A stretch of DNA of 64,000 nucleotides from Devosia sp. 1566 (lineage in GTDB: Bacteria > Pseudomonadota > Alphaproteobacteria > Rhizobiales > Devosiaceae): contig NZ_CP034767.1 in NCBI RefSeq assembly GCF_004005995.1, forward strand, positions 3,946,501 to 4,010,500, in the 5' to 3' direction. The position numbers were made by a program, and so were the translations under genes. A model generated the notes under the pieces. The model was not told where the DNA came from. It did no database searches and saw nothing but the letters and a program-made list of their open reading frames with translations. Shown in pieces: positions 52,747 to 61,785 of this stretch (positions are counted from its first letter, which is position 1; each line of letters opens with the position of its first letter).

Positions 52747-52767
52747 TGTGGATAGCAGTGTGGAAAA
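52747..52767 (-). promoter_or_regulatory. Pair of imperfect DnaA boxes next to maf
   Basis: TGTGGATAG (52747-52755) and TGTGGAAAA (52759-52767) each match eight of nine positions of TGTGGATAA, the reverse complement of the DnaA box. They are in the same orientation, 12 bp apart, just before the maf start. Confidence 0.65.
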
Positions 52768-52776
52768 CATCCCGCC

Positions 52777-53385
52777 ATGCTGATCCTTGCCTCCCAAAGC
52801 GCAACCCGTAAGGCCTTGCTGGCGCAGGCAGGTTTGCGTTTCGCCGCACATCCTGCCGTTATCGACGAGCGCCTGACCGAAGCCACGATCCTCAACCAAG
52901 GGGGCGGGGGCAGGGCAGTCGCTATGGCCCTCTCTAGCGCCAAAGCCCTTAACATCTCCTTGCTCCATCCCGGCGCGCTGGTGATTGGCGCCGACCAGAC
53001 CTTAACCTTTGGCGGGCAGTTGCTGCACAAGCCAGCCGATCGCCAGCGGGCCGCCGCACAGTTGCGCCAACTTAGCGGCCAAACCCATCAACTCCATGCC
53101 GCCGTGGCGCTGGCCCGGGGAGGGGGGGTGGTGTGGAGCTTTGTTGACACCGTTGAGCTGACCATGCGCGGCATCAGCGATGCCGAGATCAAGGCGGTGC
53201 TGGATGCGGAAGGCGATGCCGTTCTGGCATCTGTCGGCTCCTATCGGCTGGAAGGGCCCTCCATTCAGCTGTTCGAACGGGTGCAAGGCGACTATTTCTC
53301 CATTTTGGGGTTGCCCCTGTTGCCCCTCCTCGGGGCGCTTCGGCGCTTTGCCCCACACCTGTTGCTCGGAGCCAGCCAGTCTTGA
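52777..53385 (+). CDS. maf: Maf-family nucleotide pyrophosphatase
   Basis: House-cleaning NTP pyrophosphatase of the Maf/HAM1-like family, 202 residues. The N-terminal LILASQSATRK (S-x-S-x-R-K) motif binds phosphates; IGADQTL with the metal aspartate is near residue 70; and the VGSYRLEGPSIQLFERVQGDY stretch holds the C-terminal substrate contacts. It is a maf-2-like form near the origin. First gene of the plus-strand unit maf-aroE-coaE-dnaQ. The stop overlaps the aroE TTG start by four bases. Confidence 0.92.
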   Translation: MLILASQSATRKALLAQAGLRFAAHPAVIDERLTEATILNQGGGGRAVAMALSSAKALNISLLHPGALVIGADQTLTFGGQLLHKPADRQRAAAQLRQLSGQTHQLHAAVALARGGGVVWSFVDTVELTMRGISDAEIKAVLDAEGDAVLASVGSYRLEGPSIQLFERVQGDYFSILGLPLLPLLGALRRFAPHLLLGASQS

Positions 53386-54209
53386 CCCGCAAAGCCTTTG
53401 TTATCGGCCACCCCATCGCCCATTCCCGCTCGCCCCTGATCCACGGCACCTGGCTCGCTGAACACGGGATCGACGGCACCTATGAGGCCATCGACGTGGC
53501 GCCTGCCGAGCTTCCCGGCTTTTTTCAGCGACTGCGTGGTGGGGAATTTGCCGGCGGCAATGTCACCATTCCCCATAAGGAAGCCGTTTTTGCCCTGTGC
53601 GACACGGTGGATCCACTGGCGCGCAGCATTGGTGCGGTCAATACGCTGGTGGCCGAGCATGGCCATGTGCACGGCACCAACACTGATTATCTCGGCTTTC
53701 TCGGCAATCTCGATCAGGGCGCGCCGGGCTGGTCCGAGGGGCTCGAAGCAGCCATCGTTCTTGGAGCAGGGGGCGCGGCGCGCGCGATCCTTGTGGCGCT
53801 GCAAAGCCGCAATATCCCGATCATCCTGCTCAACCGCACGCGCCAAACGGCCGATCGGTTGGCGCAGAGCATCGGCGGCGATATCGATGTTGCCGACCTG
53901 GAGGAGTTCAACAGCATCGCTCCATCAGCCGGTCTTGTGGTTAACACCAGCTCGGTTGGCATGCATGGCACCGGCTTTGCCGATTTTGACCTCGGCCAGT
54001 TGCGGCCCGATGTGTTGGTGACCGATCTGGTTTATGTGCCGCTGCAAACTCCCTTGCTCGCCGATGCGGCCGCCCGTGGCTTGCGCATAGTCGACGGTCT
54101 GGGCATGCTGCTCCATCAGGCCGTGCCGGGCTTTGCCGCCTGGTTCGGCATCCAGCCCGAGGTCACCCCGCAATTGCGCGCCCGGATCGAAGCCACTCTG
54201 GACCATTGA
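53382..54209 (+). CDS. aroE: Shikimate dehydrogenase
   Basis: NADPH-dependent reduction of 3-dehydroshikimate in the aromatic amino-acid pathway. The 275-residue protein has HPIAHSRSPLIH near residue 10 (substrate serines), GGNVTIPHKE near 60-69 with the catalytic lysine, AVNTLV, GTNTDYLGF, and the cofactor loop LGAGGAARA near 127 followed by NRT. The start is TTG 53382 overlapping the maf stop; no ATG is available nearby. Confidence 0.95.
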   Translation: MTRKAFVIGHPIAHSRSPLIHGTWLAEHGIDGTYEAIDVAPAELPGFFQRLRGGEFAGGNVTIPHKEAVFALCDTVDPLARSIGAVNTLVAEHGHVHGTNTDYLGFLGNLDQGAPGWSEGLEAAIVLGAGGAARAILVALQSRNIPIILLNRTRQTADRLAQSIGGDIDVADLEEFNSIAPSAGLVVNTSSVGMHGTGFADFDLGQLRPDVLVTDLVYVPLQTPLLADAAARGLRIVDGLGMLLHQAVPGFAAWFGIQPEVTPQLRARIEATLDH

Positions 54210-54211
54210 AC

Positions 54212-54808
54212 ATGTATCGCCTTGGCCTCACCGGCTCCATCGCCACTGGAAAATCTGCGGTCCTCGCGGCGTTCGCGGCCAATGGCGTGCCGGTGTTTTC
54301 CGCCGATGCTGCAGTGGCCGAGCTTTACGCCGGCGCTGCGGCTCCGGCCGTCGAAGCGCTGTTTCCCGGCGTTATCGTCGACGGAGCCGTTGATCGCACC
54401 CGGCTATCGCTGCAACTCGCAAAAAACCCCGGAAAGTTTGACCAGCTCGAAACCCTGGTCCATCCCATGGTGCGCGCCCGCATCGCCCAGTTCCTCGCCG
54501 ATGCGGCAGCGGCGGGCGAGACCCTTGCCGTTGTTGAAGTGCCGCTCCTTTATGAGACCGGCCATGATTATGGCTTTGATGGCGTGGCTGTCACCCTGGT
54601 TGACCCCGCCATTCAACGCGAGCGCGCGCTGGCCCGCGCCGGCATGACCGTGGATAAGCTGCAAACAATTCTTGCCCGCCAGCTCCCGCAGGCTGAAAAG
54701 CAGAAGCGCGCCGATTTCGTTTTCGATACGGGCAAGCCGCTCGGGGTTACGCAGGCTGAGGTGGCGGCCCTGGTCGAAGCCTTGCAGGCCCAGCAGGAAC
54801 AGGCATGA
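54212..54808 (+). CDS. coaE: Dephospho-CoA kinase
   Basis: Final step of coenzyme A synthesis. The 198-residue P-loop kinase begins RLGLTGSIATGKS (Walker A at about residues 8-15), then VFSADAAVAELY, HPMVRARI, and VEVPLLYETG, all family motifs. ATG 54212 lies three bases after the aroE stop; a TTG at 54206 overlapping that stop is an alternative. The stop overlaps dnaQ by four bases. Confidence 0.94.
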   Translation: MYRLGLTGSIATGKSAVLAAFAANGVPVFSADAAVAELYAGAAAPAVEALFPGVIVDGAVDRTRLSLQLAKNPGKFDQLETLVHPMVRARIAQFLADAAAAGETLAVVEVPLLYETGHDYGFDGVAVTLVDPAIQRERALARAGMTVDKLQTILARQLPQAEKQKRADFVFDTGKPLGVTQAEVAALVEALQAQQEQA

Positions 54809-55527
54809 ACCGAGAAATCGTCCTTGATACCGAAACCACGGGCTTGTCTCCCGCCACGGGCGACCGGCTGGTGGAAATCGGCTGTGTCGAGCTGATCAAC
54901 CATATCCCCTCGGGCAAGACCTACCATATCTATATCAATCCCCAGCGCACCATGCCCGAAGAAGCGTTTCGGGTGCACGGGTTGTCCGACGAATTTTTGG
55001 CCGACAAGCCCCTTTTTGCTGAGGTAGCCGAGGATTTCTGCCAGTTCATCGGCGATGCCACGCTGATCATTCACAACGCCCCATTCGACATGGGTTTTTT
55101 AAACGCGGAGCTAGGCAAGCTTGGTCGCGGTGCCCTGCGCAACATGGTGATCGATACGGTGATGCTCGCCCGTGAGCGGCACCCCGGCGCTCGCGTGAGC
55201 CTTGATGCCTTGTGCAAGCATTACGGCATCGACAATTCGCGCCGGACTCTCCACGGCGCGCTGCTCGACAGCGAGATCCTCGCTGAGGTCTATCTCGAGC
55301 TGATCGGCGGCAAGCAGGTGAGCCTGGCGCTGGTGGCGGAAAACCGCGTTTCGGGCGCCGAGGCTCTTGCGAGCTTTGCGGCCGCCCCACGCCGGCCCTT
55401 GCCCCTGCCACCTCGGCTGACGCAAGCGGAACTGGCGGCCCACGCCGCCTTCATCGCTTCGCTTGGGCCCGAGGCGCTCTGGACCCAATTCGCCGCCGAC
55501 GAAGTCCCGACCCGGCTCAGCGCCTGA
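54805..55527 (+). CDS. dnaQ: DNA polymerase III subunit epsilon
   Basis: Proofreading 3'-5' exonuclease of the replicase, 240 residues. ExoI motif VLDTETTGLSP with D and E at 8 and 10, ExoII with IIHNAPFDMGFLN near 90, and ExoIII (HGALLDSEILAEVY) with H/D near 150-155. After residue 185 a proline-rich linker and a helical tail would bind the alpha subunit. It ends the maf-aroE-coaE-dnaQ unit and is followed by a strong terminator. Confidence 0.95.
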   Translation: MNREIVLDTETTGLSPATGDRLVEIGCVELINHIPSGKTYHIYINPQRTMPEEAFRVHGLSDEFLADKPLFAEVAEDFCQFIGDATLIIHNAPFDMGFLNAELGKLGRGALRNMVIDTVMLARERHPGARVSLDALCKHYGIDNSRRTLHGALLDSEILAEVYLELIGGKQVSLALVAENRVSGAEALASFAAAPRRPLPLPPRLTQAELAAHAAFIASLGPEALWTQFAADEVPTRLSA

Positions 55528-55534
55528 TCAACGA

Positions 55535-55562
55535 AAAACCCCGGACGCGAGCCCGGGGTTTT
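55535..55562. terminator. Bidirectional terminator between dnaQ and secB
   Basis: AAAACCCCGG (55535-55544) pairs with CCGGGGTTTT (55553-55562), a 10 bp stem with A and T runs on either side, between convergent genes. Confidence 0.92.
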
Positions 55563-55588
55563 GTTTATTGAAATTGTGCCAGCCGAAC

Positions 55589-56128
55589 TCAGTTCGGCTT
55601 GTCGCTTTCGGCATCGGCAGCAGTCACTGGAGCGGCAGCATTTGCGCCACCCGCATTCTGCTTGGCCGCGAGGGCCTGCAGGTTCTGGCGATAGATTGAA
55701 GCGAAATCCACCGGCTCCATCATCAGCGGCGGGAAGCCACCCTGCTGGGTCACGCTGGCGAGCACCTGGCGGGCAAACGGGAAGATCAGGCGCGGGCATT
55801 CGATCATCAGCAATTGGCTGAGCTGAGCTTCGGGGACATTGCGCAGCCGGAACACGCCGCCATAGACCAGCTCCACTGCGAACAGCAAAGTGGTTTCGCG
55901 ATTGGCCTTGGCGTTGAGCGTGAGCTCGACGGCGAATACTTCGTCGGCCTGCTTTTTGACGGCGACGCTGATCGAAACATTAAAGGCCGGGTTGCCGCCG
56001 CCTGCCATGATCGAACCCGGTGCGCCCGGATTCTCAAACGACAAGTCGCGAATATACTGCCCAACCAGGTTCATGCTGGGGGCGGTGCTGGCCTGGGGTG
56101 CGGCGCTGCCCTGGGTCTCGTCAGCCAT
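55589..56128 (-). CDS. secB: Protein-export chaperone SecB
   Basis: Tetrameric cytoplasmic chaperone that hands preproteins to SecA. The 179-residue protein carries Y-I-R-D-L-S-F-E-N-P near residue 26, FAVELVYGGVFRL near 83-95, CPRLIFPFARQV near 110, and GGFPPLMMEPVDFASIY near 130-146, all typical. The N- and C-terminal tails are Ala/Thr/Asn-rich as in other alphaproteobacteria. A usual neighbour of dnaQ in this group. Confidence 0.96.
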   Translation of the reverse strand: MADETQGSAAPQASTAPSMNLVGQYIRDLSFENPGAPGSIMAGGGNPAFNVSISVAVKKQADEVFAVELTLNAKANRETTLLFAVELVYGGVFRLRNVPEAQLSQLLMIECPRLIFPFARQVLASVTQQGGFPPLMMEPVDFASIYRQNLQALAAKQNAGGANAAAPVTAADAESDKPN

Positions 56129-56209
56129 GATCGTGGGTCCTCTGTCCGGTTTTTTCTTGCGCGCTGGCTAGCATCTTTGCTTCGGGCGAACAAGCCAAGC
56201 CCGGAGCGC

Positions 56210-56665
56210 CTATTTCTCCCGGAATTCGTCGTCGTCGAGATCGATTGTATCGGGGCGATCGATCCGGCGCTCGTTCCAGGCGCTTGAGCTTTGATAGCTG
56301 GCGGTACTCACCACTGTCATGCGCTTGGCAAGGCTCCGGTAGATCCAACTGCGCACCGGCGGCAGCAGCAGGAGAATGGCGACAATGTCGGAGAAAAAGC
56401 CCGGCACCACCAGCAGCACCGCGGCGATCCCCAGCATCATCGCATCGGCAATGGCGCGCGCCGGCATCTCGCCCCGGTTCATGCGCTGGCGCATTTGCGT
56501 CAGCACGCTCACCCCTTGCTGGCGCAACAGCACCGCGCCGAGGAGCGCCGCGAGGATCACGAGCCCCAGCGTTGGCCACAGGCCGATTGTCTGTCCCACC
56601 TTGATAAACAAGGCAATCTCGACAATAGGCAGCAGCAGCAGGGCAAACGGCAGATAGCGGATCAC
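56210..56665 (-). CDS. fxsA: FxsA-family membrane protein
   Basis: A 151-residue inner-membrane protein of the FxsA (cytoplasmic membrane protein, phage-exclusion suppressor) family. It has hydrophobic segments at residues about 4-20, 27-48 and 75-100, with PIVEIALFI, T-L-G-L-V-I-L, and the conserved D-A-x-M-x-G-I-A...L-L-x-V-P-G-F-x-S-D motif. The C-terminal tail is charged. GTG 56665 is chosen because AAGGAG sits seven bases upstream. Divergent from the Tim44-like gene; function unclear in this lineage. Confidence 0.9.
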   Translation of the reverse strand: MIRYLPFALLLLPIVEIALFIKVGQTIGLWPTLGLVILAALLGAVLLRQQGVSVLTQMRQRMNRGEMPARAIADAMMLGIAAVLLVVPGFFSDIVAILLLLPPVRSWIYRSLAKRMTVVSTASYQSSSAWNERRIDRPDTIDLDDDEFREK

Positions 56666-56826
56666 GCGAACACTCCTTGTTAAGCCAGATGCGGGGTGGC
56701 GCGACACAATGCAACTTGCCCGCGGGCGAACTGGTTTCGCCGTCAGCTTTGCCTATATATAGAAACACTTCGTGCGCATGCGAGCGCATCAGCGTCCTTT
56801 GCGGCGCTTCAAGCAAAGGTGCATTG

Positions 56827-57540
56827 ATGGACGATTTTCTCGATCTGCCCACTCTCATTGTGATCGTGGTAGCCGTGATTGTTTTATTCCGGCTGCGTTC
56901 GGTGCTGGGAACGCGGACGGGAACCGAGCGTCCACCCGTCGAGCGCCGCAAGCCCGCCGAGGCCGCTGCCGCTGACGATACCGTCGTCCCGCTGCGCCCG
57001 CGTGGTGCCGGCCAACCCGAACTTGATGACGAGCGGCGCGCGCGCAAGCTCGAGGCCGAGATCGAGCAGCATTCGCGCGGCAATCAGCCTTTGGCACAGG
57101 GCATGCGCGACGTCGCGGCGGCCGACCCCACCTTTACGCCCAAATCCTTTCTCGATGGCGCCAAGCAGGCCTATGAAATGATCGTGACCGGCTTTGCCGC
57201 CGGCGACCGCGCTCTGCTCAAGACGCTGCTGGAAAAGGACGTGTTTGACGGGTTCAACCGCGCTATCACCGACCGAGAAGCGGCGGGCCAGACCGTCGAT
57301 TTCACCTTTGTGGGCCTGCCCAAGGTGGAAATCTCGGAAGCCGAGAACAACGGCAAATCTGTTCTGGTCACCGTCCGCTTCCATGCCGAAGTGGTTTCCG
57401 CCACCCGCGACAAGGACGGCAATCTGGTTGAAGGGAATGCCGATCAGGTGCAAACGGTCGCCGACGAATGGACCTTTGCGCGCAACCCCAAGTCGCGCGA
57501 TCCCAACTGGAAGGTCGTCACCACCAGCCAGCTCGACTGA
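56827..57540 (+). CDS. Tim44/TimA-like inner-membrane protein
   Basis: A 237-residue protein with one N-terminal membrane anchor (TLIVIVVAVIVLFRL, residues 9-23), a charged linker, and a C-terminal Tim44-like domain starting about residue 95 (FDPKSFLDGAKQAYEMI-like, then FVGLPKVEISEA and V-T-V-R-F-H-A-E). Bacterial TimA homologues lie next to secB and fxsA in rhizobia; their role, perhaps membrane protein handling, is not settled. ATG 56827 places the anchor at the N-terminus. Confidence 0.88.
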   Translation: MDDFLDLPTLIVIVVAVIVLFRLRSVLGTRTGTERPPVERRKPAEAAAADDTVVPLRPRGAGQPELDDERRARKLEAEIEQHSRGNQPLAQGMRDVAAADPTFTPKSFLDGAKQAYEMIVTGFAAGDRALLKTLLEKDVFDGFNRAITDREAAGQTVDFTFVGLPKVEISEAENNGKSVLVTVRFHAEVVSATRDKDGNLVEGNADQVQTVADEWTFARNPKSRDPNWKVVTTSQLD

Positions 57541-57559
57541 CCCGGGCTGGCACCCATTC

Positions 57560-58150
57560 ATGTCCAAGCGTGATCCCAAGCGGCTGCCGCATGACTTCCA
57601 CTTGTGGACGACGGTCGCCGCAACCGTGGATCCGCTCCGGCGCAAGGGGCTGATGCGCATGGGGGCTGGGCCGCTGCCCATGCCGCACGCCGAAACGCCG
57701 GCTGAGCCCCCGGCACGGCCCGCTGCCGGCAAGCCCAAGCCGCCCCGCAAACCGTTCCTCGCGCCGTACCAGGCGCCGCTCCCCAGCGCACCAACTCCCG
57801 AGCGCAGCATCGAGCCCGCCATCCATAAAAAGGTGCGCAAAGGCCGCATCGATATCGATGGCACGATCGATCTGCACGGCATGACCCAGAACGAAGCGCG
57901 CAGCGCGCTCCATCGCTATGTGCAATCGCGCTGGGCCCGTGGCGACCGCACGCTCCTCGTCATCACCGGCAAGGGTGCCCGTACCGACGATGATTACATC
58001 GCCGCCATGAACCAGCGCGGCGTCTTGCGCACCATGTTGCCGATCTGGCTGAGCGAGCCGGCGCTGTCGCCGCTGGTATCAGGCTGGACGCTGGCGGCCC
58101 GCGGCCATGGCGGGGAGGGCGCGTGGTATGTGCGCCTGCGCCGCCAGTGA
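57560..58150 (+). CDS. Smr-domain protein (YdaL/MutS2-C-terminal type)
   Basis: A 196-residue protein with a proline-rich N-terminal half (residues about 45-90) and a C-terminal Smr domain: IDLHGMTQNEAR near residue 97-108, the HGxG-type loop ITGKGARTDD near 136, and the closing ARGHGGEGAWYVRLRR. Smr domains nick or bind nucleic acid, and stand-alone forms are linked to mRNA turnover or ribosome rescue. The gene lies 19 bp after the Tim44-like gene and overlaps the next gene by four bases. Confidence 0.9.
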   Translation: MSKRDPKRLPHDFHLWTTVAATVDPLRRKGLMRMGAGPLPMPHAETPAEPPARPAAGKPKPPRKPFLAPYQAPLPSAPTPERSIEPAIHKKVRKGRIDIDGTIDLHGMTQNEARSALHRYVQSRWARGDRTLLVITGKGARTDDDYIAAMNQRGVLRTMLPIWLSEPALSPLVSGWTLAARGHGGEGAWYVRLRRQ

Positions 58151-58512
58151 CCCCGCTCGGCGCCAAGCTGCGCGCGCTGCGCGAAGAACGCGGCATCCAA
58201 CTCAAGGACATGGCCGCCGCCCTCCAGGTCTCGAGCGCCTATCTCTCCGCTCTCGAGCACGGCCGGCGCGGCAAGCCCACCGGCTTTCTCCTTCACCGCA
58301 TCATCGCTTATTTCAACGTCATCTGGGACGAAGCCGAGGAGCTGCAGCGCCTCGCCGAAATCAGCGACCCCAAGATCACCATCGACACCGCCGGCATGGT
58401 CCCCGAAGCAACCGAGCTCACCAACCGCCTCGCCGCCGATATCGGCAAACTCACCCCAGAAGACCTCCGGTTCCTGCACACCGAACTGGTACGCCGCTCC
58501 ACTCGCCGTTAG
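58147..58512 (+). CDS. XRE-family helix-turn-helix regulator
   Basis: A 121-residue protein with an N-terminal Cro/XRE helix-turn-helix: LGAKLRALREERGIQLKDMAAAL, VSSAYLSALEHGRRG and F-L-L-H-R-I-I-A-Y-F. The C-terminal part is helical, without a recognised ligand domain. GTG 58147 overlaps the Smr stop by four bases (GTGA), so the two are coupled. Relatives usually have gyrB next; here the gene is followed by convergent hslU. Confidence 0.88.
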   Translation: MTPLGAKLRALREERGIQLKDMAAALQVSSAYLSALEHGRRGKPTGFLLHRIIAYFNVIWDEAEELQRLAEISDPKITIDTAGMVPEATELTNRLAADIGKLTPEDLRFLHTELVRRSTRR

Positions 58513-58626
58513 TTTTGAGCTGTTAGGGCCGGTGCTGTCTGTCGGCTCACCGCCCCATCCCACCCCCGATGGTGGGCTACTCAACCTTTACGCGGCTGGA
58601 AGCCATCACGCGGGCAAAATCAAAGG

Positions 58627-58652
58627 GGGTGAGAGAGCCACCTCCCACCCCT
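58627..58652 (-). terminator. Possible terminator of hslU
   Basis: On the minus strand GGGGTG (58652-58647) pairs with CACCCC (58632-58627) around a 14 nt loop, followed by a T-rich stretch. The stem is short. Confidence 0.4.
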
Positions 58653-58666
58653 TCACACCCAAGAGA

Positions 58667-59977
58667 CTACAGCACGAACTTACTTAGATCCGTGTCCGCC
58701 GCCAGCACGCCGACCTTCTCGGCCACGAAGGCCGCATCGATTCGGATGGTCTCGCCCTGCTTGTCAGGGGCCTCGAACGAGATGTCTTCCACCAGCCGCT
58801 CCAGCACCGTTTGCAGCCGCCGGGCGCCGATATTTTCCACCGACGAATTCACCCGCACCGCGGCATCGGCAATGGCCTCGATGGCATCCGGGGTGAATTC
58901 CAGCGTCACCCCTTCCGTGCCCATCAGCGCAACATATTGCTTGATGAGGCTCGCCTCGGTGTCGCTCAAAATGCCGATGAAGTCCTCGCGGGTCAGCGCC
59001 TTGAGCTCGACGCGGATCGGCAGGCGACCCTGCAATTCGGGCAGAAGGTCCGAGGGCTTGCTCACATGAAACGCGCCCGAAGCGATAAACAGGATATGGT
59101 CGGTTTTGACCGGCCCATATTTCGTCGCGACGGTCGTGCCTTCGATCAGCGGCAACAGGTCCCGCTGCACGCCTTCGCGTGATGGCCCGCCCTGTACGCC
59201 ACCTTCGCGCGCCGCAACCTTGTCGATCTCGTCGATGAAGACGATGCCGTGGTTTTCCACCAGCTCGATCGATTCGGCCTTGAGCTGTTCCTGGTCGAGC
59301 AGCTTGTCGGCTTCCTCGGCGATCAGCGGCTCATAGGCATCCTTGACCTTGAGCTTGCGCTTGACCCCGCGCCCGCCCATCGCCGACTTGAACATATCCG
59401 ATAGATTGATCATGCCGATCCCGCCATTGGGCATGCCCGGCATTTCGAAACCGCCCGTGGAGGGCGACGGGGTCAGCTCGATCTCGATTTCCTTGTCGTC
59501 GAGCTCGTTGGCCCGCAGCTTCTTGCGGAACGAGTCGCGCGTCGACGGCGTGGCTGACGTGCCGACCAATGCATCGAGCACCCGCTCTTCGGCATTATGA
59601 TGCGCCTGGGCCTGCACATCGGCCCGGCGCTTGTCGCGCAGCACGGCGATGCCGGCTTCCACGAGGTCGCGGATGATCTGCTCCACGTCGCGCCCGACAT
59701 AGCCCACTTCGGTGAACTTGGTGGCTTCCACCTTGATGAACGGCGCCTGCGCCAGCCGGGCCAGGCGGCGCGAAATCTCGGTCTTGCCGACACCCGTGGG
59801 CCCGATCATCAGGATGTTCTTGGGCGTCACTTCCCGGCGCAGCTCGGGGGGCAACTGCTGGCGCCGCCACCGGTTGCGCAGCGCCACGGCCACCGCGCGC
59901 TTGGCATCGGCCTGACCCACGATATTGCGGTCGAGCTCGCTGACGATCTCGCGCGGGGAAAAATTGGTTTCACTCAT
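58667..59977 (-). CDS. hslU: HslU ATPase of the HslUV protease
   Basis: AAA+ unfoldase that feeds substrates to HslV. The 436-residue protein has [21 protein letters not shown] near residue 20, Walker [10 protein letters not shown] near 59, [17 protein letters not shown], an intermediate (I) domain about 110-240, Walker B IVFIDEID near 250, and sensor/arginine-finger regions ([11 protein letters not shown]). It ends in L-S-K-F-V-L, which inserts into HslV pockets. It overlaps the GNAT gene by four bases. Confidence 0.96.
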   Translation of the reverse strand: MSETNFSPREIVSELDRNIVGQADAKRAVAVALRNRWRRQQLPPELRREVTPKNILMIGPTGVGKTEISRRLARLAQAPFIKVEATKFTEVGYVGRDVEQIIRDLVEAGIAVLRDKRRADVQAQAHHNAEERVLDALVGTSATPSTRDSFRKKLRANELDDKEIEIELTPSPSTGGFEMPGMPNGGIGMINLSDMFKSAMGGRGVKRKLKVKDAYEPLIAEEADKLLDQEQLKAESIELVENHGIVFIDEIDKVAAREGGVQGGPSREGVQRDLLPLIEGTTVATKYGPVKTDHILFIASGAFHVSKPSDLLPELQGRLPIRVELKALTREDFIGILSDTEASLIKQYVALMGTEGVTLEFTPDAIEAIADAAVRVNSSVENIGARRLQTVLERLVEDISFEAPDKQGETIRIDAAFVAEKVGVLAADTDLSKFVL

Positions 59978-60495
59978 TTCGTTGTCTTTCCTGGTGCCTC
60001 GTCGAGCAAGCGCACCATCAGGTGTTCGTCGATGTAACGGCCGTTCACATAAAGAGACCGCGGTTCGGTCCCGTAGATTTCAAACCCGGCCTTCCGGTAC
60101 AGCGCCAGGGCCGGTGCATTTTCTGCGCCAGCGGCCAGCAGCACCTGCTGGTGGCCGAGCTGTCTCGCATGGGCCACGGCCTCCTCGATCAGCGGCAGCG
60201 CCATGCCTTGGCCGCGCGCCTCGGGGCGGACATAGACGGTATAAAGATTGCCGATATGCCGCCGCTTGGCGCTCTGGCTCCAATACAGGCCGACCACGCC
60301 GCAGAGTCTTTCCGCAACAAAGCCACCAAACACGGCGCTGCCCGTCAGTTGCTCGGTGAAGGCCTCGAGCGGTTGCTGGCTTTCCTCGCCATGATCGCCG
60401 CCAAAGGCTTCCGGTGTATCGAGCAGCGCTTCGAGCCGGATCGTCCGGAACGCTTCGGCATCCGCCGCCGTCAATTGCCGGACCGAAAAACTCAC
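59974..60495 (-). CDS. GNAT-family N-acetyltransferase
   Basis: A 173-residue acetyltransferase with the GNAT acetyl-CoA motif in [12 protein letters not shown] near residue 95 and the C-terminal [17 protein letters not shown] strand-helix. It lies between hslV and hslU and overlaps each by four bases, so all three are translated from one transcript. Substrate unknown; a relation to the protease is suggested only by position. Confidence 0.9.
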   Translation of the reverse strand: MSFSVRQLTAADAEAFRTIRLEALLDTPEAFGGDHGEESQQPLEAFTEQLTGSAVFGGFVAERLCGVVGLYWSQSAKRRHIGNLYTVYVRPEARGQGMALPLIEEAVAHARQLGHQQVLLAAGAENAPALALYRKAGFEIYGTEPRSLYVNGRYIDEHLMVRLLDEAPGKTTK

Positions 60496-61052
60496 GCGTC
60501 CAGCTCGATGGTTTCCACCGTCACATTGCCATTGGTGTAGACACAGATTTCCTCGGCGATCTTCATCGCCCGGCGCGCCACATCCTCGGCATCGAGTTCG
60601 GTGGCCTGGTGCAGGGCCAGCGCTGCCGAATGGGCGTAGTTGCCGCCCGAGCCGATGGCGATCACGCCATGATCGGGGGTCAGCACATCGCCATTGCCGG
60701 TCAGCACCAGCGTGTCCTTCTTGTCGGCCACAATCATCATGGCTTCCAGCCGCCGCAGATATTTGTCGCCGCGCCAGTCCTTGGCCAGCTCAACGGCCGC
60801 GCGCATCAGCTGGTCGGGATATTGCTCGAGCTTGGCTTCGAGGCGCTCAAAGAGGGTAAAGGCATCGGCGGTCGAGCCGGCAAAGCCGCCGATCACCTTG
60901 CCGCCAGCGAGGCGTCGCACCTTCTTGGCGCCGTGTTTCATCACGGTCTGGCCCATGGACACCTGGCCATCGCCAGCCACCACGACCTTGTTGCCCTTGC
61001 GCACGGAAACGATCGTCGTCCCGTGCCAGCCGGGGAATGCTGCATCACTCAT
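60492..61052 (-). CDS. hslV: HslV peptidase subunit
   Basis: Proteasome-like threonine peptidase, 186 residues. The propeptide ends before TTIVSVRKG, giving the N-terminal catalytic threonine (residue 12). [13 protein letters not shown] with the catalytic lysine and [22 protein letters not shown] follow, then [15 protein letters not shown]. First gene of the hslV-GNAT-hslU unit and divergent from hisB across 145 bp. Confidence 0.96.
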   Translation of the reverse strand: MSDAAFPGWHGTTIVSVRKGNKVVVAGDGQVSMGQTVMKHGAKKVRRLAGGKVIGGFAGSTADAFTLFERLEAKLEQYPDQLMRAAVELAKDWRGDKYLRRLEAMMIVADKKDTLVLTGNGDVLTPDHGVIAIGSGGNYAHSAALALHQATELDAEDVARRAMKIAEEICVYTNGNVTVETIELDA

Positions 61053-61197
61053 GGGGAGAACTCCAGAACTTGTTGGTTCTTACTTAAGCGCAGCCCCGGT
61101 GATTTCAATGTGGGCCTGGCCGAGGCGCCACCTCGCTTCAATCCAATCTTTAAGGCTGCGGCGCTACATGCTAGGAGCCCGACGCCCGGAGGCCCCA

Positions 61198-61785
61198 ATG
61201 CGCACTGCCACGATCGCCCGCAAGACCAACGAAACCGATATCCGCGTGTCCATCAATCTCGATGGCACCGGCAAGCACGCCATGGCGACGGGTGTCGGCT
61301 TTTTCGATCACATGCTCGACCAGCTGGCGCGCCATTCCCTGATCGACATGGAGATCAGCTGCACCGGCGATCTGCATATCGACTTCCACCACACGGTAGA
61401 GGATGTCGGCATTGCCCTGGGCCAAGCCATTCGCGAGGCCATCGGCGACAAGCGCGGCATCAACCGCTATGCCAGCTGCGATCTGCCCATGGACGGCACC
61501 CTGACCCGGGCAGCGCTCGATGTCTCGGGCCGCCCCTTCCTCGTGTTCCGCGCCCAGTGGAGCCGCGACAAGATCGGCGAGATCGACACCGAGCTGTTCC
61601 AGGAATTCTTCCAGGCCTTTGCGGTCAATGCCGGCATCACCCTCCACATCGAGAACTTCTACAGCGACAACAGCCACCATCTGGCCGAGTCCATGTTCAA
61701 GGCCGTCGCCCGTGCCCTGCGCGTGGCGCTCGAAATCGATCCGCGGGCAGCCGATCGCGTTCCCTCCACCAAGGGCACGCTCTAG
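61198..61785 (+). CDS. hisB: Imidazoleglycerol-phosphate dehydratase
   Basis: Sixth step of histidine synthesis. The 195-residue monofunctional form (no phosphatase domain) has [29 protein letters not shown] near residues 40-52, the metal-binding [11 protein letters not shown] near 68-78, [15 protein letters not shown] near 155-169, and PSTKG at the end. GGAGG precedes ATG 61198. It opens the his cluster. Confidence 0.95.
   Translation: MRTATIARKTNETDIRVSINLDGTGKHAMATGVGFFDHMLDQLARHSLIDMEISCTGDLHIDFHHTVEDVGIALGQAIREAIGDKRGINRYASCDLPMDGTLTRAALDVSGRPFLVFRAQWSRDKIGEIDTELFQEFFQAFAVNAGITLHIENFYSDNSHHLAESMFKAVARALRVALEIDPRAADRVPSTKGTL

Larger units (their letters stand above)
52338..52776. other. 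oriC: Chromosomal replication origin oriC (hemE-maf gap)
   Basis: 439 bp gene-free gap between divergent hemE and maf, the position of the origin in Caulobacter and predicted origins of other alphaproteobacteria. It shows a stretch of about 65% AT at 52361-52420; imperfect DnaA boxes TGTGGATAG (52747-52755), TGTGGAAAA (52759-52767) and weaker ones at 52422-52430 and 52477-52485; a perfect TTAA-N7-TTAA CtrA motif and two near-matches; and eight GANTC sites. parAB and parS-like sites are 4-8 kb away. No canonical TTATCCACA box was found, consistent with the weak boxes of Caulobacter-type origins. Confidence 0.85.
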
